Positions 52,912 through 61,008 of a DNA stretch of 64,000 nucleotides are shown piece after piece. Both the position numbers and the translations under genes were made by a program. Positions within the stretch are counted from its first letter, which is position 1; each line of letters opens with the position of its first letter. Origin of the DNA: Candidatus Kryptobacter tengchongensis (GTDB lineage: Bacteria; Bacteroidota; Ignavibacteria; Kryptoniales; Kryptoniaceae); assembly GCA_001485605.1 (NCBI GenBank), contig FAON01000013.1:1-64000 (forward strand), in the 5' to 3' direction. Below the pieces are notes generated by a model. It was not told the DNA's origin. It searched no databases and worked only from the letters and a program-made list of their open reading frames with translations.

Positions 52912-54246
52912 ATGAATCAAGAAATGGAAAATTTCCGAAGGAAAAGTTTTTGGCTTGAGACAGCTGGTGAATTTAAAGCACAACCCGAATTAGAAGGAAG
53001 TTTAAAAGTTGACATCGCAATCATAGGGGGTGGTTTTACAGGTCTTTCAACAGCATTTCATATTAAAAAGATTAATAACTCAATTGATGTCGCAATAGTT
53101 GAAGACCAAATCTGTGGTTATGGAGCAAGCGGTAGAAATGCGGGTTTTGGTATGACGCTCTTCGGGTTGACATTTAGTTTAACTGCTTTAAGATTTGGAA
53201 AAGAAAAAGCACTTCAAGCACATCATTACATGGAAAAGGCGGTTGATTATTTAAGTGAATTCATAATTACAAACGGAATTGAGTGTGATTACGAAAGACC
53301 CGGATTTTTAAGAGTTGCAACATCAAAATTTTATGTGAAAAGGATACAAAGTGAAATAAATCTTATACGTTCGCTTGGCATTGAAGGGATAGAGTGGCTT
53401 TCGGAAGAAGAAGTTAAAAAAGAAGTAAATAGCCCTCTATATCTTGGGGCGTGGTGGGAACCAAGATGTGTACTGCTTAATCCCGTAAAACTTGCATGGG
53501 GAATAAGAAAGCTAAACCTTGAACTTGGAGTGAAAATTTTTGAATACTCCTCTGTAAATGAAGTAAATCGCCACAAATCCCATTTCATAATAAAAACAAA
53601 TAAAGGAATTTTAAAGGCTGAAAAAATTTTATTTGCAACCAACGCATTCTCTCACCTATTCCCGCAGTTGAAGAGAACGCAAGTTCCAGCCTTTACATAT
53701 ATTGTTTTAACAGAACCACTTGATGCAAAATTTTTTGATGAAGTTGGCTGGAAAAATAGACAAGGGATTGAAGATGCAAGAAATCTCGTTCATTACTACA
53801 GATTAACCAAAGATAACAGATTGCTTATGGGTGGGGGTGATGTCGGAGTTGGATTCGGAAGAAAAATGCATTATGATGAAAATGAAAGGATCTTTAACGA
53901 GTTAAAAAATTATGTCAAGAAGCTCTTTCCTGTCTTAAAAGATGTAAAATTTACACATCAATGGGGTGGACCTGTTTCTGTCCCAATTGATATGGCTCCT
54001 ATAATTGGAAAAATTGGAGATGAAAGAGCTTACTACAGTTTGGGTTGCGTTGGTCATGGGGTATCGCTGACAAATTTTAACGGGAAACTTCTTGCCGAAA
54101 TTTTGCTTGAACAAAAGTCTGATTTGACTCAAATGTTTTTTGTAAATCGCAAAGTAATACCTTGGCCCCCTGAACCCATTAGATTTGGCTTAAGCCATTT
54201 GATCCGAGGTTATATGAGGCTTGAAGATAAAATCCTTGATAGATAA
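52912..54246 (+). CDS. FAD-dependent amine/amino-acid oxidoreductase (DAO family)
   Basis: A 444-residue flavoprotein with the dinucleotide site VDIAIIGGGFTGLSTAFHI from residue 33 and the DAO-type GYGASGRNAGFGMTLFG flavin loop. The C-terminal YYSLGCVGHGVSLTNFNGKLLAE completes the FAD site. It resembles gamma-glutamylputrescine/sarcosine oxidases. The substrate is unknown. It begins one base after the nuclease gene and converges with the GT39-like gene five bases downstream of its stop. Confidence 0.88.
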   Translation: MNQEMENFRRKSFWLETAGEFKAQPELEGSLKVDIAIIGGGFTGLSTAFHIKKINNSIDVAIVEDQICGYGASGRNAGFGMTLFGLTFSLTALRFGKEKALQAHHYMEKAVDYLSEFIITNGIECDYERPGFLRVATSKFYVKRIQSEINLIRSLGIEGIEWLSEEEVKKEVNSPLYLGAWWEPRCVLLNPVKLAWGIRKLNLELGVKIFEYSSVNEVNRHKSHFIIKTNKGILKAEKILFATNAFSHLFPQLKRTQVPAFTYIVLTEPLDAKFFDEVGWKNRQGIEDARNLVHYYRLTKDNRLLMGGGDVGVGFGRKMHYDENERIFNELKNYVKKLFPVLKDVKFTHQWGGPVSVPIDMAPIIGKIGDERAYYSLGCVGHGVSLTNFNGKLLAEILLEQKSDLTQMFFVNRKVIPWPPEPIRFGLSHLIRGYMRLEDKILDR

Positions 54247-54250
54247 AGCC

Positions 54251-55699
54251 TTAACCTTTGACCTTTTCAAAAAGGAAAATCTCTATCCCAAGAAATTTCT
54301 TTCTCATGGAAAAATACATTAGATTGCTCAAATTTTTAAAGATAATTTCTTCAAGTTCGGGCTCATGCGATGAAACATACCAAATCCTTTCATACTTTTG
54401 TGATAATTGCCGAAGTTTGCCAATTAACTTGTGCTCATTTTGTAAAAAGATATCTTGAAGTTGAACCTTCTCAACATCTTTTCTGGTTGAATAGTAGTAA
54501 AACACATATTTGTTTGCGATAATTAAATCCCTTTCCCCTGCCCTTTCCTCAATGAACTTAACTGCTTCTCTCCATTCTTCTTTGTTCGTCTTGCCATAAT
54601 ACCAAGCGAGATTCACTACTGAAAGAAACAAGATAATGCCAAAAATGTATCTTTTTAACCTGATATCATCGCAACTCTCAACCCCAATTGAAACAAGACA
54701 ATAAAAAGGGATGGAAGAAGCAATTACATATCTTGTGAAATAAAAGGGAGTTAAAAATTGGGATAGGATAAACGGCGTTAAAATTGGTATGATAAACCAA
54801 AGCCAGAGAATTATGTAAGTTTTTCTTTTCTCTGCACTAAATTTCTTAAAGCCAAAAATTGAAAACACGACCATAGCAAGCATGACCAAAAGTAAAATGG
54901 CGGGGCTTAAATACTCAATTATAAACCTGTTCAAAATCACATTACCGCTTTCATCCCTTGGCATTGGATATGTTGCTCCAGCGAATTGAATCAGCGTTTT
55001 CATAAGTTCAACAAAATCAGGTTTAGGCAACCAAAACCTACCAAATAACAAGATTTCTTTCACCTGATTTAAAACAATTAAAAATCTCGGCGTGAAAAAT
55101 AGAAAAGAAACAAATAATGTAAGGATAAAGTTTTTTAATTTCGCCCTCTCATAAAAAGCCACAAAAATCAATTGAGCAAAAATTATAAAGAAGCTATAAA
55201 GGTGGGTGTAAAGCAAAAGAATGTTTACGAGCGAGTAAAATATATAGTGTTTGATACTTTCGTTTTCTAAAATTTCAAGAAAGTAAAAAAATGAAAAAAC
55301 CGATAACAGGCACATCATTGCATACATTCGTGCTTCCTGCGAGTAAAAAACTTGAAAGACAGAAATACCTGCGATAAGAGAAGAGATTAATGCAACTTTT
55401 TCATCCCAAAATTTAAGGCAAAGTTTATATAAAATTATCACAGTTATTATGCCAAATATAACTGATGGGAAACGAACAGAAGCCTCTGAATCGCCAAACA
55501 TTTTTATCCAAAGATGAAGAATGATATAATAAAGAGGCGGGTTAGCGTCGGTTTTTGTTGATTTGATAATCTCATCAATTTTCAAATTAGCAAATCTAAC
55601 TGAGGAACCTTCATCAAGCCATAAACTTTCTGCATCAAGCAAAAAAATTCTCAGAAACAGGCTTAAAACAAATATCATTAGGAAATATCTTGACCTCAT
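54251..55699 (-). CDS. GT39/ArnT-like membrane glycosyltransferase
   Basis: A 482-residue polytopic protein. The first external loop has AESLWLDEGSSVRFANL, with the Asp-Glu pair of GT-C PMT-like enzymes, and TDANPPLYYIILHLWIKMFG, a hallmark of the family. About ten helices follow, then a soluble end. Its ATG directly follows the aminotransferase stop. It is a second such enzyme besides the one at 44034; their sequences differ, so they are not a recent duplicate. Confidence 0.85.
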   Translation of the reverse strand: MRSRYFLMIFVLSLFLRIFLLDAESLWLDEGSSVRFANLKIDEIIKSTKTDANPPLYYIILHLWIKMFGDSEASVRFPSVIFGIITVIILYKLCLKFWDEKVALISSLIAGISVFQVFYSQEARMYAMMCLLSVFSFFYFLEILENESIKHYIFYSLVNILLLYTHLYSFFIIFAQLIFVAFYERAKLKNFILTLFVSFLFFTPRFLIVLNQVKEILLFGRFWLPKPDFVELMKTLIQFAGATYPMPRDESGNVILNRFIIEYLSPAILLLVMLAMVVFSIFGFKKFSAEKRKTYIILWLWFIIPILTPFILSQFLTPFYFTRYVIASSIPFYCLVSIGVESCDDIRLKRYIFGIILFLSVVNLAWYYGKTNKEEWREAVKFIEERAGERDLIIANKYVFYYYSTRKDVEKVQLQDIFLQNEHKLIGKLRQLSQKYERIWYVSSHEPELEEIIFKNLSNLMYFSMRKKFLGIEIFLFEKVKG

Positions 55700-56998
55700 T
55701 CACGATTGGGCAAGCTTCTTAATCTCGTTTAAAATTTTTGCAACATCCATTTCACTATTATAAACATGGAAAGAAACTCTAACTGCCATCAAATTACCTT
55801 CGGTTACTGGTCTAACCCTAATTCGCTTTTCCATTAAATAAGAGACAATTTTATCATACTCTATGTTTTTCATCTTGAATGTTATCATTGCACTTCTAAA
55901 GTCTTCCTCCTGCGGAGATAAAACATCAACATTTGGAATTTTAATAAGTTCCTGATAAAAAGCTTCAGCGAGGATTCTGTTATGTTTCCACACATTTTCA
56001 ATCCCAATGGCGTTTAAAAAATCAATGGCTACCTCAAGACCAAAGAACAAAGCTGGATTTTGAGTTCCATACTCAAACCTTTGTGCAGAAGGTTGAAATT
56101 TCAACTCGTTTTTTTCAATGCTATATCCAGCGTCTGAATATCCACCAACGGTTAAGGGTTGTATTAGTTCAAGGTTTTCTTTCTTAACATAAAGAATTCC
56201 CGTTCTTTTCGGTCCCAGAAGCCATTTATGTCCGCTTGTTGTATAAAAGTCACAGTTGTATTCACGAACATTAATGGGCATCATCCCAGGAACTTGTGCT
56301 CCATCAAGAAAAACCCATAAACCTTTATCTTTCGCAAGTTTACAAATTTCTTTTTCGGGGAGACGCTGACCTGTGGTGCAGGTTATATGGCTTACGAAGA
56401 TCAATTTGGTTTTTTTATTTATCAATCTTTCAATTTTTTCAAGATTTCCATTCCAATTTTTTGTATCAGGCTCAAAAGTTTTCAAAATGATACCATCTCT
56501 CTTAGCTCGGTTTAGTAGTGGGAGATTTCCAGCTACATGTTCGTGTGTTGTCAAAATAACTTCGTCTCCTTTTTTCAAAGGAAGACCATTTATTACAATA
56601 TTAATTCCCTCAGTTGCACAGCTTACAAGAGCAATCTCTTCCTTATCACATCCAAAGACATCAGCGCATTTTTCTTTTACTTTCCACCATCTTTCAAGAT
56701 CATGATTTGGCGTTGGGTATCTGTCAAGATTGTCCATCTCCTCTTTTACCTTATGGCTCACCACAAATGGCGATGAGCCAAGTCCCCCCGTATTAAGGTA
56801 GACATAGTCCTTAGGTATTGGAAACTGCTCACGAATTAACTTCCAAAATTTTGGATTTTCAGGTTTAAGGTTTGAGATTTCTTCGGCAAAATTTTTAAAG
56901 TTTAAATGATCAAATTTAAATTCTGAATTTTTGAAAAGTGCACCAAAAGTTAGAAATCCCATAGATTTTAGGAATTCCTTTCTTCGCATGATTTTCAA
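55700..56998 (-). CDS. Class V aminotransferase / cysteine desulfurase-fold protein with Tat-like leader
   Basis: A 432-residue PLP enzyme. The fold motifs are YLNTGGLGSSP, SCATEGINIVINGLPLKKGD, LDGAQVPGMMPINV (Asp232) and TTSGHKWLLGPKRTG with the PLP Lys258. It resembles isopenicillin N-epimerase-like and selenocysteine-lyase-like proteins. The N-terminus MRRKEFLKSMGFLTFGALF looks like a twin-arginine leader (two Arg, then E-F-L-K), suggesting export of a folded PLP protein. No nucleophile Cys at the desulfurase position was identified. The reaction is unknown. Confidence 0.83.
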   Translation of the reverse strand: MKIMRRKEFLKSMGFLTFGALFKNSEFKFDHLNFKNFAEEISNLKPENPKFWKLIREQFPIPKDYVYLNTGGLGSSPFVVSHKVKEEMDNLDRYPTPNHDLERWWKVKEKCADVFGCDKEEIALVSCATEGINIVINGLPLKKGDEVILTTHEHVAGNLPLLNRAKRDGIILKTFEPDTKNWNGNLEKIERLINKKTKLIFVSHITCTTGQRLPEKEICKLAKDKGLWVFLDGAQVPGMMPINVREYNCDFYTTSGHKWLLGPKRTGILYVKKENLELIQPLTVGGYSDAGYSIEKNELKFQPSAQRFEYGTQNPALFFGLEVAIDFLNAIGIENVWKHNRILAEAFYQELIKIPNVDVLSPQEEDFRSAMITFKMKNIEYDKIVSYLMEKRIRVRPVTEGNLMAVRVSFHVYNSEMDVAKILNEIKKLAQS

Positions 56999-57010
56999 AA
57001 TGTTAATTTT

Positions 57011-57925
57011 TTAATCTGTTTCAGCCTCAACATAATTTACGAGCTCTCCAATGTTTTGAATCCATGCTGTTATTTTATCTCCTGGTTTAATTGGTCCTAC
57101 TCCTTCTGGTGTTCCAGTTGCAATAACATCTCCAGGATAAAGAGTCATATATCGGCTGATTGATTCAACTATTGAAGGAATGTCAAAGGTCATATTTCTC
57201 GTGTTTGAATTTTGCCTAAGTTCATCGTTAACCCATAATTTTAAATCAAGTTCAACAGGTGGTTGAATTTCATCAGCTGTTACAATCCACGGTCCCATCG
57301 GTGCGAAATAATCAAAACTTTTTGACCTAAACCATGGATGTTGAGCTTGGATGTCTTTTCTTTGAAGATCTCTTGCCGTGACATCTATGACAATTGTATA
57401 TCCAGCGATATAGCTCCAAGCATTTTCTTTTTTAATCTTTTTTCCCCTTTTCCCTATCACAACTGCAAGCTCAATTTCATGGTCAATCCTTCCCACATCT
57501 GTCGGGATATAAATTGTCTCCAAATGTCCTATTACTGAAGTTCCACTTTTTGCAAAAATTATCGGTTCTTCAGATGGAGGTGTTGCTCCAAATTCCCTTG
57601 CGTGTTGTTCATAATTTCTCCCCAAGCAGACAAACTTTGGTGGAAATTCAACAGGAGCGTTATACCTAAAGGACTCTTTGACGAAAAGATACTCCATCAA
57701 ATTATGCTTCTCAACAAATTCAATAACCCGCTTGAAAAGGTCAATGTTAAATAGTTGCTCCCTGAAAAGCTCAGTTATAGTTTTTATACGTGGGAAATCA
57801 TCAATTTTATTTTTAAGTTTTTGATAAAGTGGGAGTGCATCAGTTAAGTTAAGAATTCTACCACTTTCATCATAAATAATCCCAATGAAATTTTCCTTTT
57901 CAGTCCGTAGTGAAAGCAGTTTCAT
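57011..57925 (-). CDS. Fumarylacetoacetate hydrolase (FAH) family protein
   Basis: A 304-residue member of the FAH superfamily. The core reads FVCLGRNYEQHAREFGA, EEPIIFAKSGTSVIG, RIDHEIELAVVIGKRGK (metal Glu), and YTIVIDVTARDLQ, ending VIATGTPEGVGPIKPGD. Such enzymes act as acylpyruvases or hydrolases/isomerases of 2-keto-acid derivatives. Substrate unknown. It is the first gene of the three-gene run with the aminotransferase (12-bp gap) and the GT39-like transferase. Confidence 0.92.
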   Translation of the reverse strand: MKLLSLRTEKENFIGIIYDESGRILNLTDALPLYQKLKNKIDDFPRIKTITELFREQLFNIDLFKRVIEFVEKHNLMEYLFVKESFRYNAPVEFPPKFVCLGRNYEQHAREFGATPPSEEPIIFAKSGTSVIGHLETIYIPTDVGRIDHEIELAVVIGKRGKKIKKENAWSYIAGYTIVIDVTARDLQRKDIQAQHPWFRSKSFDYFAPMGPWIVTADEIQPPVELDLKLWVNDELRQNSNTRNMTFDIPSIVESISRYMTLYPGDVIATGTPEGVGPIKPGDKITAWIQNIGELVNYVEAETD

Positions 57926-58009
57926 AGCTTTGTAATTTTATTTTTATTTTCCCTTATTTTAATAAAGTTTTGGGATTTTATCAAGGAGGAAGTTTATGAC
58001 AAGAATCAT

Positions 58010-58960
58010 TTAAAAGTCCATCCCTATTCCAACTCTGATAACCGAACCAAGGCGGTTAAAATTCAGATATGAGAAGTCAAAATTTACAGGTATCTTAGCA
58101 CTTGAACCGTTTATCCCGAATCCAAATGTGAAGTTTTCCTCATCGTAGTTTAACTTATATCCGCCTCTAAAGCTAAGGAAATTTTTATATGTATACTCAA
58201 TCCCGAGGTTTAATTTTTCGGGTGAATCACTTGGATGTAATGCTTCAATCATTAAAGATAGGCGAGTCGGTTGATCATATTCACCTATAATTTCACCTGC
58301 CATTCCAATTTTAAACATTATTGGCATTTTGAATGAATCACCAATATATTTACTATCAACCCCAAAGTTTTGTATTGCTCCAGCTATCCTTAGACTTCTG
58401 AAACCAGTGAAATAAAGAATGCCAACATCAAAAACAAAGTTATCAGACTTATAAAACCAAATTTTTTCTCTTACATATTTAACTAATCCACCGAAAGAGA
58501 ATTTATCGGTTAACATCTTTGCGTAAGAAACTCCTAAGGCAAACGCATCAGCAGAAAAAGTTTCAGTTATAATATAATTTCCCGGTTGGTCTGGGTTTGC
58601 GTTTACTGTTCCTTGCATCGTTCCGAAATCAAAACGAACAAAACTTATTCCCAAAACACCGATATTTCCAAGTTTTACTGTATAAGCTGATGCTATTTGC
58701 TTTACATCAGCAAGCCAATTTGCAAGTGTAAAATTAACAGATTGCTTCTTCGTCATAAATCCAGTGAGAGCTGGGTTTATGAAAATCGCATCTGCACTAG
58801 TGTGAAATAAAGCTACGCCTGCATCACCAACCCCGCTTGCTCTCGGGCTTACGGGAACTTCAAGGAAAACATATCCAGTTGTTCCAACCTTTTTGAAACT
58901 CTGCGAAAAAACCAAATTCAAAACTAAAAATAGAAAAGGAAAAACTTTTTTCATTTTCAA
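58010..58960 (-). CDS. PorV/PorQ-family outer-membrane beta-barrel
   Basis: A 316-residue exported protein (signal peptide MKMKKVFPFLFLVLNLVFSQ). The start GYVFLEVPVSPRASGVGDAG, then FINPALTG, is the hallmark of the PorV/PorQ family in T9SS organisms. PorV acts as a shuttle for cargo at the outer membrane. The rest is a 14-strand-like barrel, ending RVGIGMDF with a terminal Phe. It lies next to a T9SS cargo gene and a TonB receptor, an order common in this phylum. It may serve the adjacent cargo specifically; that is inference. Confidence 0.88.
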   Translation of the reverse strand: MKMKKVFPFLFLVLNLVFSQSFKKVGTTGYVFLEVPVSPRASGVGDAGVALFHTSADAIFINPALTGFMTKKQSVNFTLANWLADVKQIASAYTVKLGNIGVLGISFVRFDFGTMQGTVNANPDQPGNYIITETFSADAFALGVSYAKMLTDKFSFGGLVKYVREKIWFYKSDNFVFDVGILYFTGFRSLRIAGAIQNFGVDSKYIGDSFKMPIMFKIGMAGEIIGEYDQPTRLSLMIEALHPSDSPEKLNLGIEYTYKNFLSFRGGYKLNYDEENFTFGFGINGSSAKIPVNFDFSYLNFNRLGSVIRVGIGMDF

Positions 58961-58968
58961 ACCCTAAA

Positions 58969-60990
58969 TTATCTTATTATTGCAAATTTACCGAGCTTCT
59001 TTCTACCATCGTTGGTTTCAATATGATAAATGTAAATTCCACTTTCAACATATTGCCCGTAATCTGTAACCTGATTCCAAGAGGCAATGCCTGAACCATC
59101 ACTATGATAAATTGTTTTAACAAGGTCTCCTCTAATGGTATAAATTCTTATCACGCATGGGCTTGGTATATTAACGAATTGAATAACATCAACATCTCGT
59201 GGATTTATGAATCCAGAGCGAGCCACAAAAGGATTTGGAACTACAAGAATTTTGTCAAGATCATTTGTTGCGGGTATAGTTGCTTTAAATGGCACTATCA
59301 TGCGATTTGCGTAAATTGAGCTTTCCATGGGCGGGACCCTGTTGGAATTAGTTTCTGGAAAACGAGCGTTTGGATTTGGTGGCCACGAGGAATGCCCAGT
59401 GTCATAACTCGTAATCGCATAGTAATAACTGAACCCAATTGTAACTGTCGTGTCAACAAACTTATACTTTCTCGTGGTAGCGTTGTAAAATTGTGGGTCT
59501 CCTTTTCTAATATCAGCGATCAACTCCCATGGTCCAATTGGAAGATAATTTGAACGATAAATTCTATAACCAGCAAGATCAAAAGCTTCACTACCAGAAT
59601 AATCCCTATCTGGGATAGTTTCAACTGAATCATACCATTCAATCACATTGGCAATTACTCCTTCTTTCTCATCAAAAAGTCGCACCGTAAAATTTGGAGC
59701 CGGCGGGGGATCAGGAACATTATATCCGTTTTCGTAATTGAATTGGGCACGACGAGAATTTTTTAAAAGTTCATTATATCCTTTGCTCCCAATCACTGAT
59801 GCTCCTAAATTTGGATCTACCGCTTCTTTGTACGAAACCCCACCAATAACCTCCGCAGTCACAACTTTTATCGTATCTCCAGGTTTCAATGTCCAAGGAC
59901 CTAGCGAGACAAGAGACCACATTCTTCGCGTTGTCCAAAGAGGATCAGAAGGTGAAACGACTGGAGAGGAAGCATTTCTTGGATCTTTACAAATTGCATA
60001 TCTTCCATCAAGCCCAACACTTGCAGTTCCAAACGGACCATATAGATCAATTCTGTCATCAGCCGCAGACCAAGCATAACCATTTATCCTATTTGCCCTC
60101 CCTGTGCTATCTGGAGAGATATAGATAAATTTTAATCCCGGATATCCTGGAGCAAGCCACTCACCTTGTCTTTGTGGACCACCTTGGCTGTAATAACCAT
60201 ATTTTTCATTTCTTTCCACTGTTGCTGGGAAATCATCAGCATAGCCAAAAAGCAATCTATCAGTTGGGACAAAGAAAAAACGATTATTTCTTGCTCCCTC
60301 GCTATATTGAGGATAAAATAAAATTCTCCACGCTCTTGAGTTTATTGAAAAAGCATAAGTGAATAGAATATACATTTTATAAATCGTGGCATTATAAAGA
60401 CCAAATTTGTCGTCGGGAGATAATTCATTGCTTATGTTTTTTATCACATATTCAATTATGATATAATTTTCATCTGCTTGAGAGCCACTCCATTGCATGG
60501 CTTTTCTCTCAACTCTTATAGGTAAGGGTTTATCCCCTTGATATTGAGGTTGATAGTTTGGATTATACTCCCATACGCTTTCAATTATTTCCTCTGGTCC
60601 AGGGAATTTGGTTTGCCAATGGTTTTCTATTTTCATATGCTTTCTAACAACATACTTTGCTCCTGCTTCCGGGGACACGCTTCCAGCATACATTGCCCAA
60701 TCCTCCGCTGCGATAACTTTACCATTTGAATCAAGTCCAGCTACGATGAAACCACCAGAGACGAGATGTGAAGCTGGACCGCCGATATCTGCTCCGATCC
60801 ATTCGGGATCAAAGCCAGGCCAATCCATTCCATAATTTATCCTTTGCCAATTATTAAACGGTGGGCAAATTTTACCATAATAAAAAGATTCCCACAACAT
60901 ACCCCTTTTAAAACTAAGCAAAGGTGCCGAAACTTGAGAGAACGATTGTATTGCTAAAATAAAAAACAAAATCAAAGTTTTTATTCTCAT
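58969..60990 (-). CDS. T9SS cargo protein, large secreted
   Basis: A 673-residue secreted protein with a signal peptide (residues 1-19), a long N-terminal domain of unknown fold rich in Trp and Tyr, a fibronectin-like region around residue ~440-550 (VIEWYDSVETIPDRDY, YYYAITSYDTGHSSW), and a C-terminal sorting domain (LVVPNPFVARSGF, YVESGIYIYHIETNDGRKKL, end GKFAIIR). It ends eight bases before the PorV-like gene and starts 18 bases after the TonB receptor, so the three form one unit. Function unknown; adhesion or polymer binding is possible. Confidence 0.83.
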   Translation of the reverse strand: MRIKTLILFFILAIQSFSQVSAPLLSFKRGMLWESFYYGKICPPFNNWQRINYGMDWPGFDPEWIGADIGGPASHLVSGGFIVAGLDSNGKVIAAEDWAMYAGSVSPEAGAKYVVRKHMKIENHWQTKFPGPEEIIESVWEYNPNYQPQYQGDKPLPIRVERKAMQWSGSQADENYIIIEYVIKNISNELSPDDKFGLYNATIYKMYILFTYAFSINSRAWRILFYPQYSEGARNNRFFFVPTDRLLFGYADDFPATVERNEKYGYYSQGGPQRQGEWLAPGYPGLKFIYISPDSTGRANRINGYAWSAADDRIDLYGPFGTASVGLDGRYAICKDPRNASSPVVSPSDPLWTTRRMWSLVSLGPWTLKPGDTIKVVTAEVIGGVSYKEAVDPNLGASVIGSKGYNELLKNSRRAQFNYENGYNVPDPPPAPNFTVRLFDEKEGVIANVIEWYDSVETIPDRDYSGSEAFDLAGYRIYRSNYLPIGPWELIADIRKGDPQFYNATTRKYKFVDTTVTIGFSYYYAITSYDTGHSSWPPNPNARFPETNSNRVPPMESSIYANRMIVPFKATIPATNDLDKILVVPNPFVARSGFINPRDVDVIQFVNIPSPCVIRIYTIRGDLVKTIYHSDGSGIASWNQVTDYGQYVESGIYIYHIETNDGRKKLGKFAIIR

Positions 60991-61008
60991 CTTGAAATGT
61001 CTTTTCTT

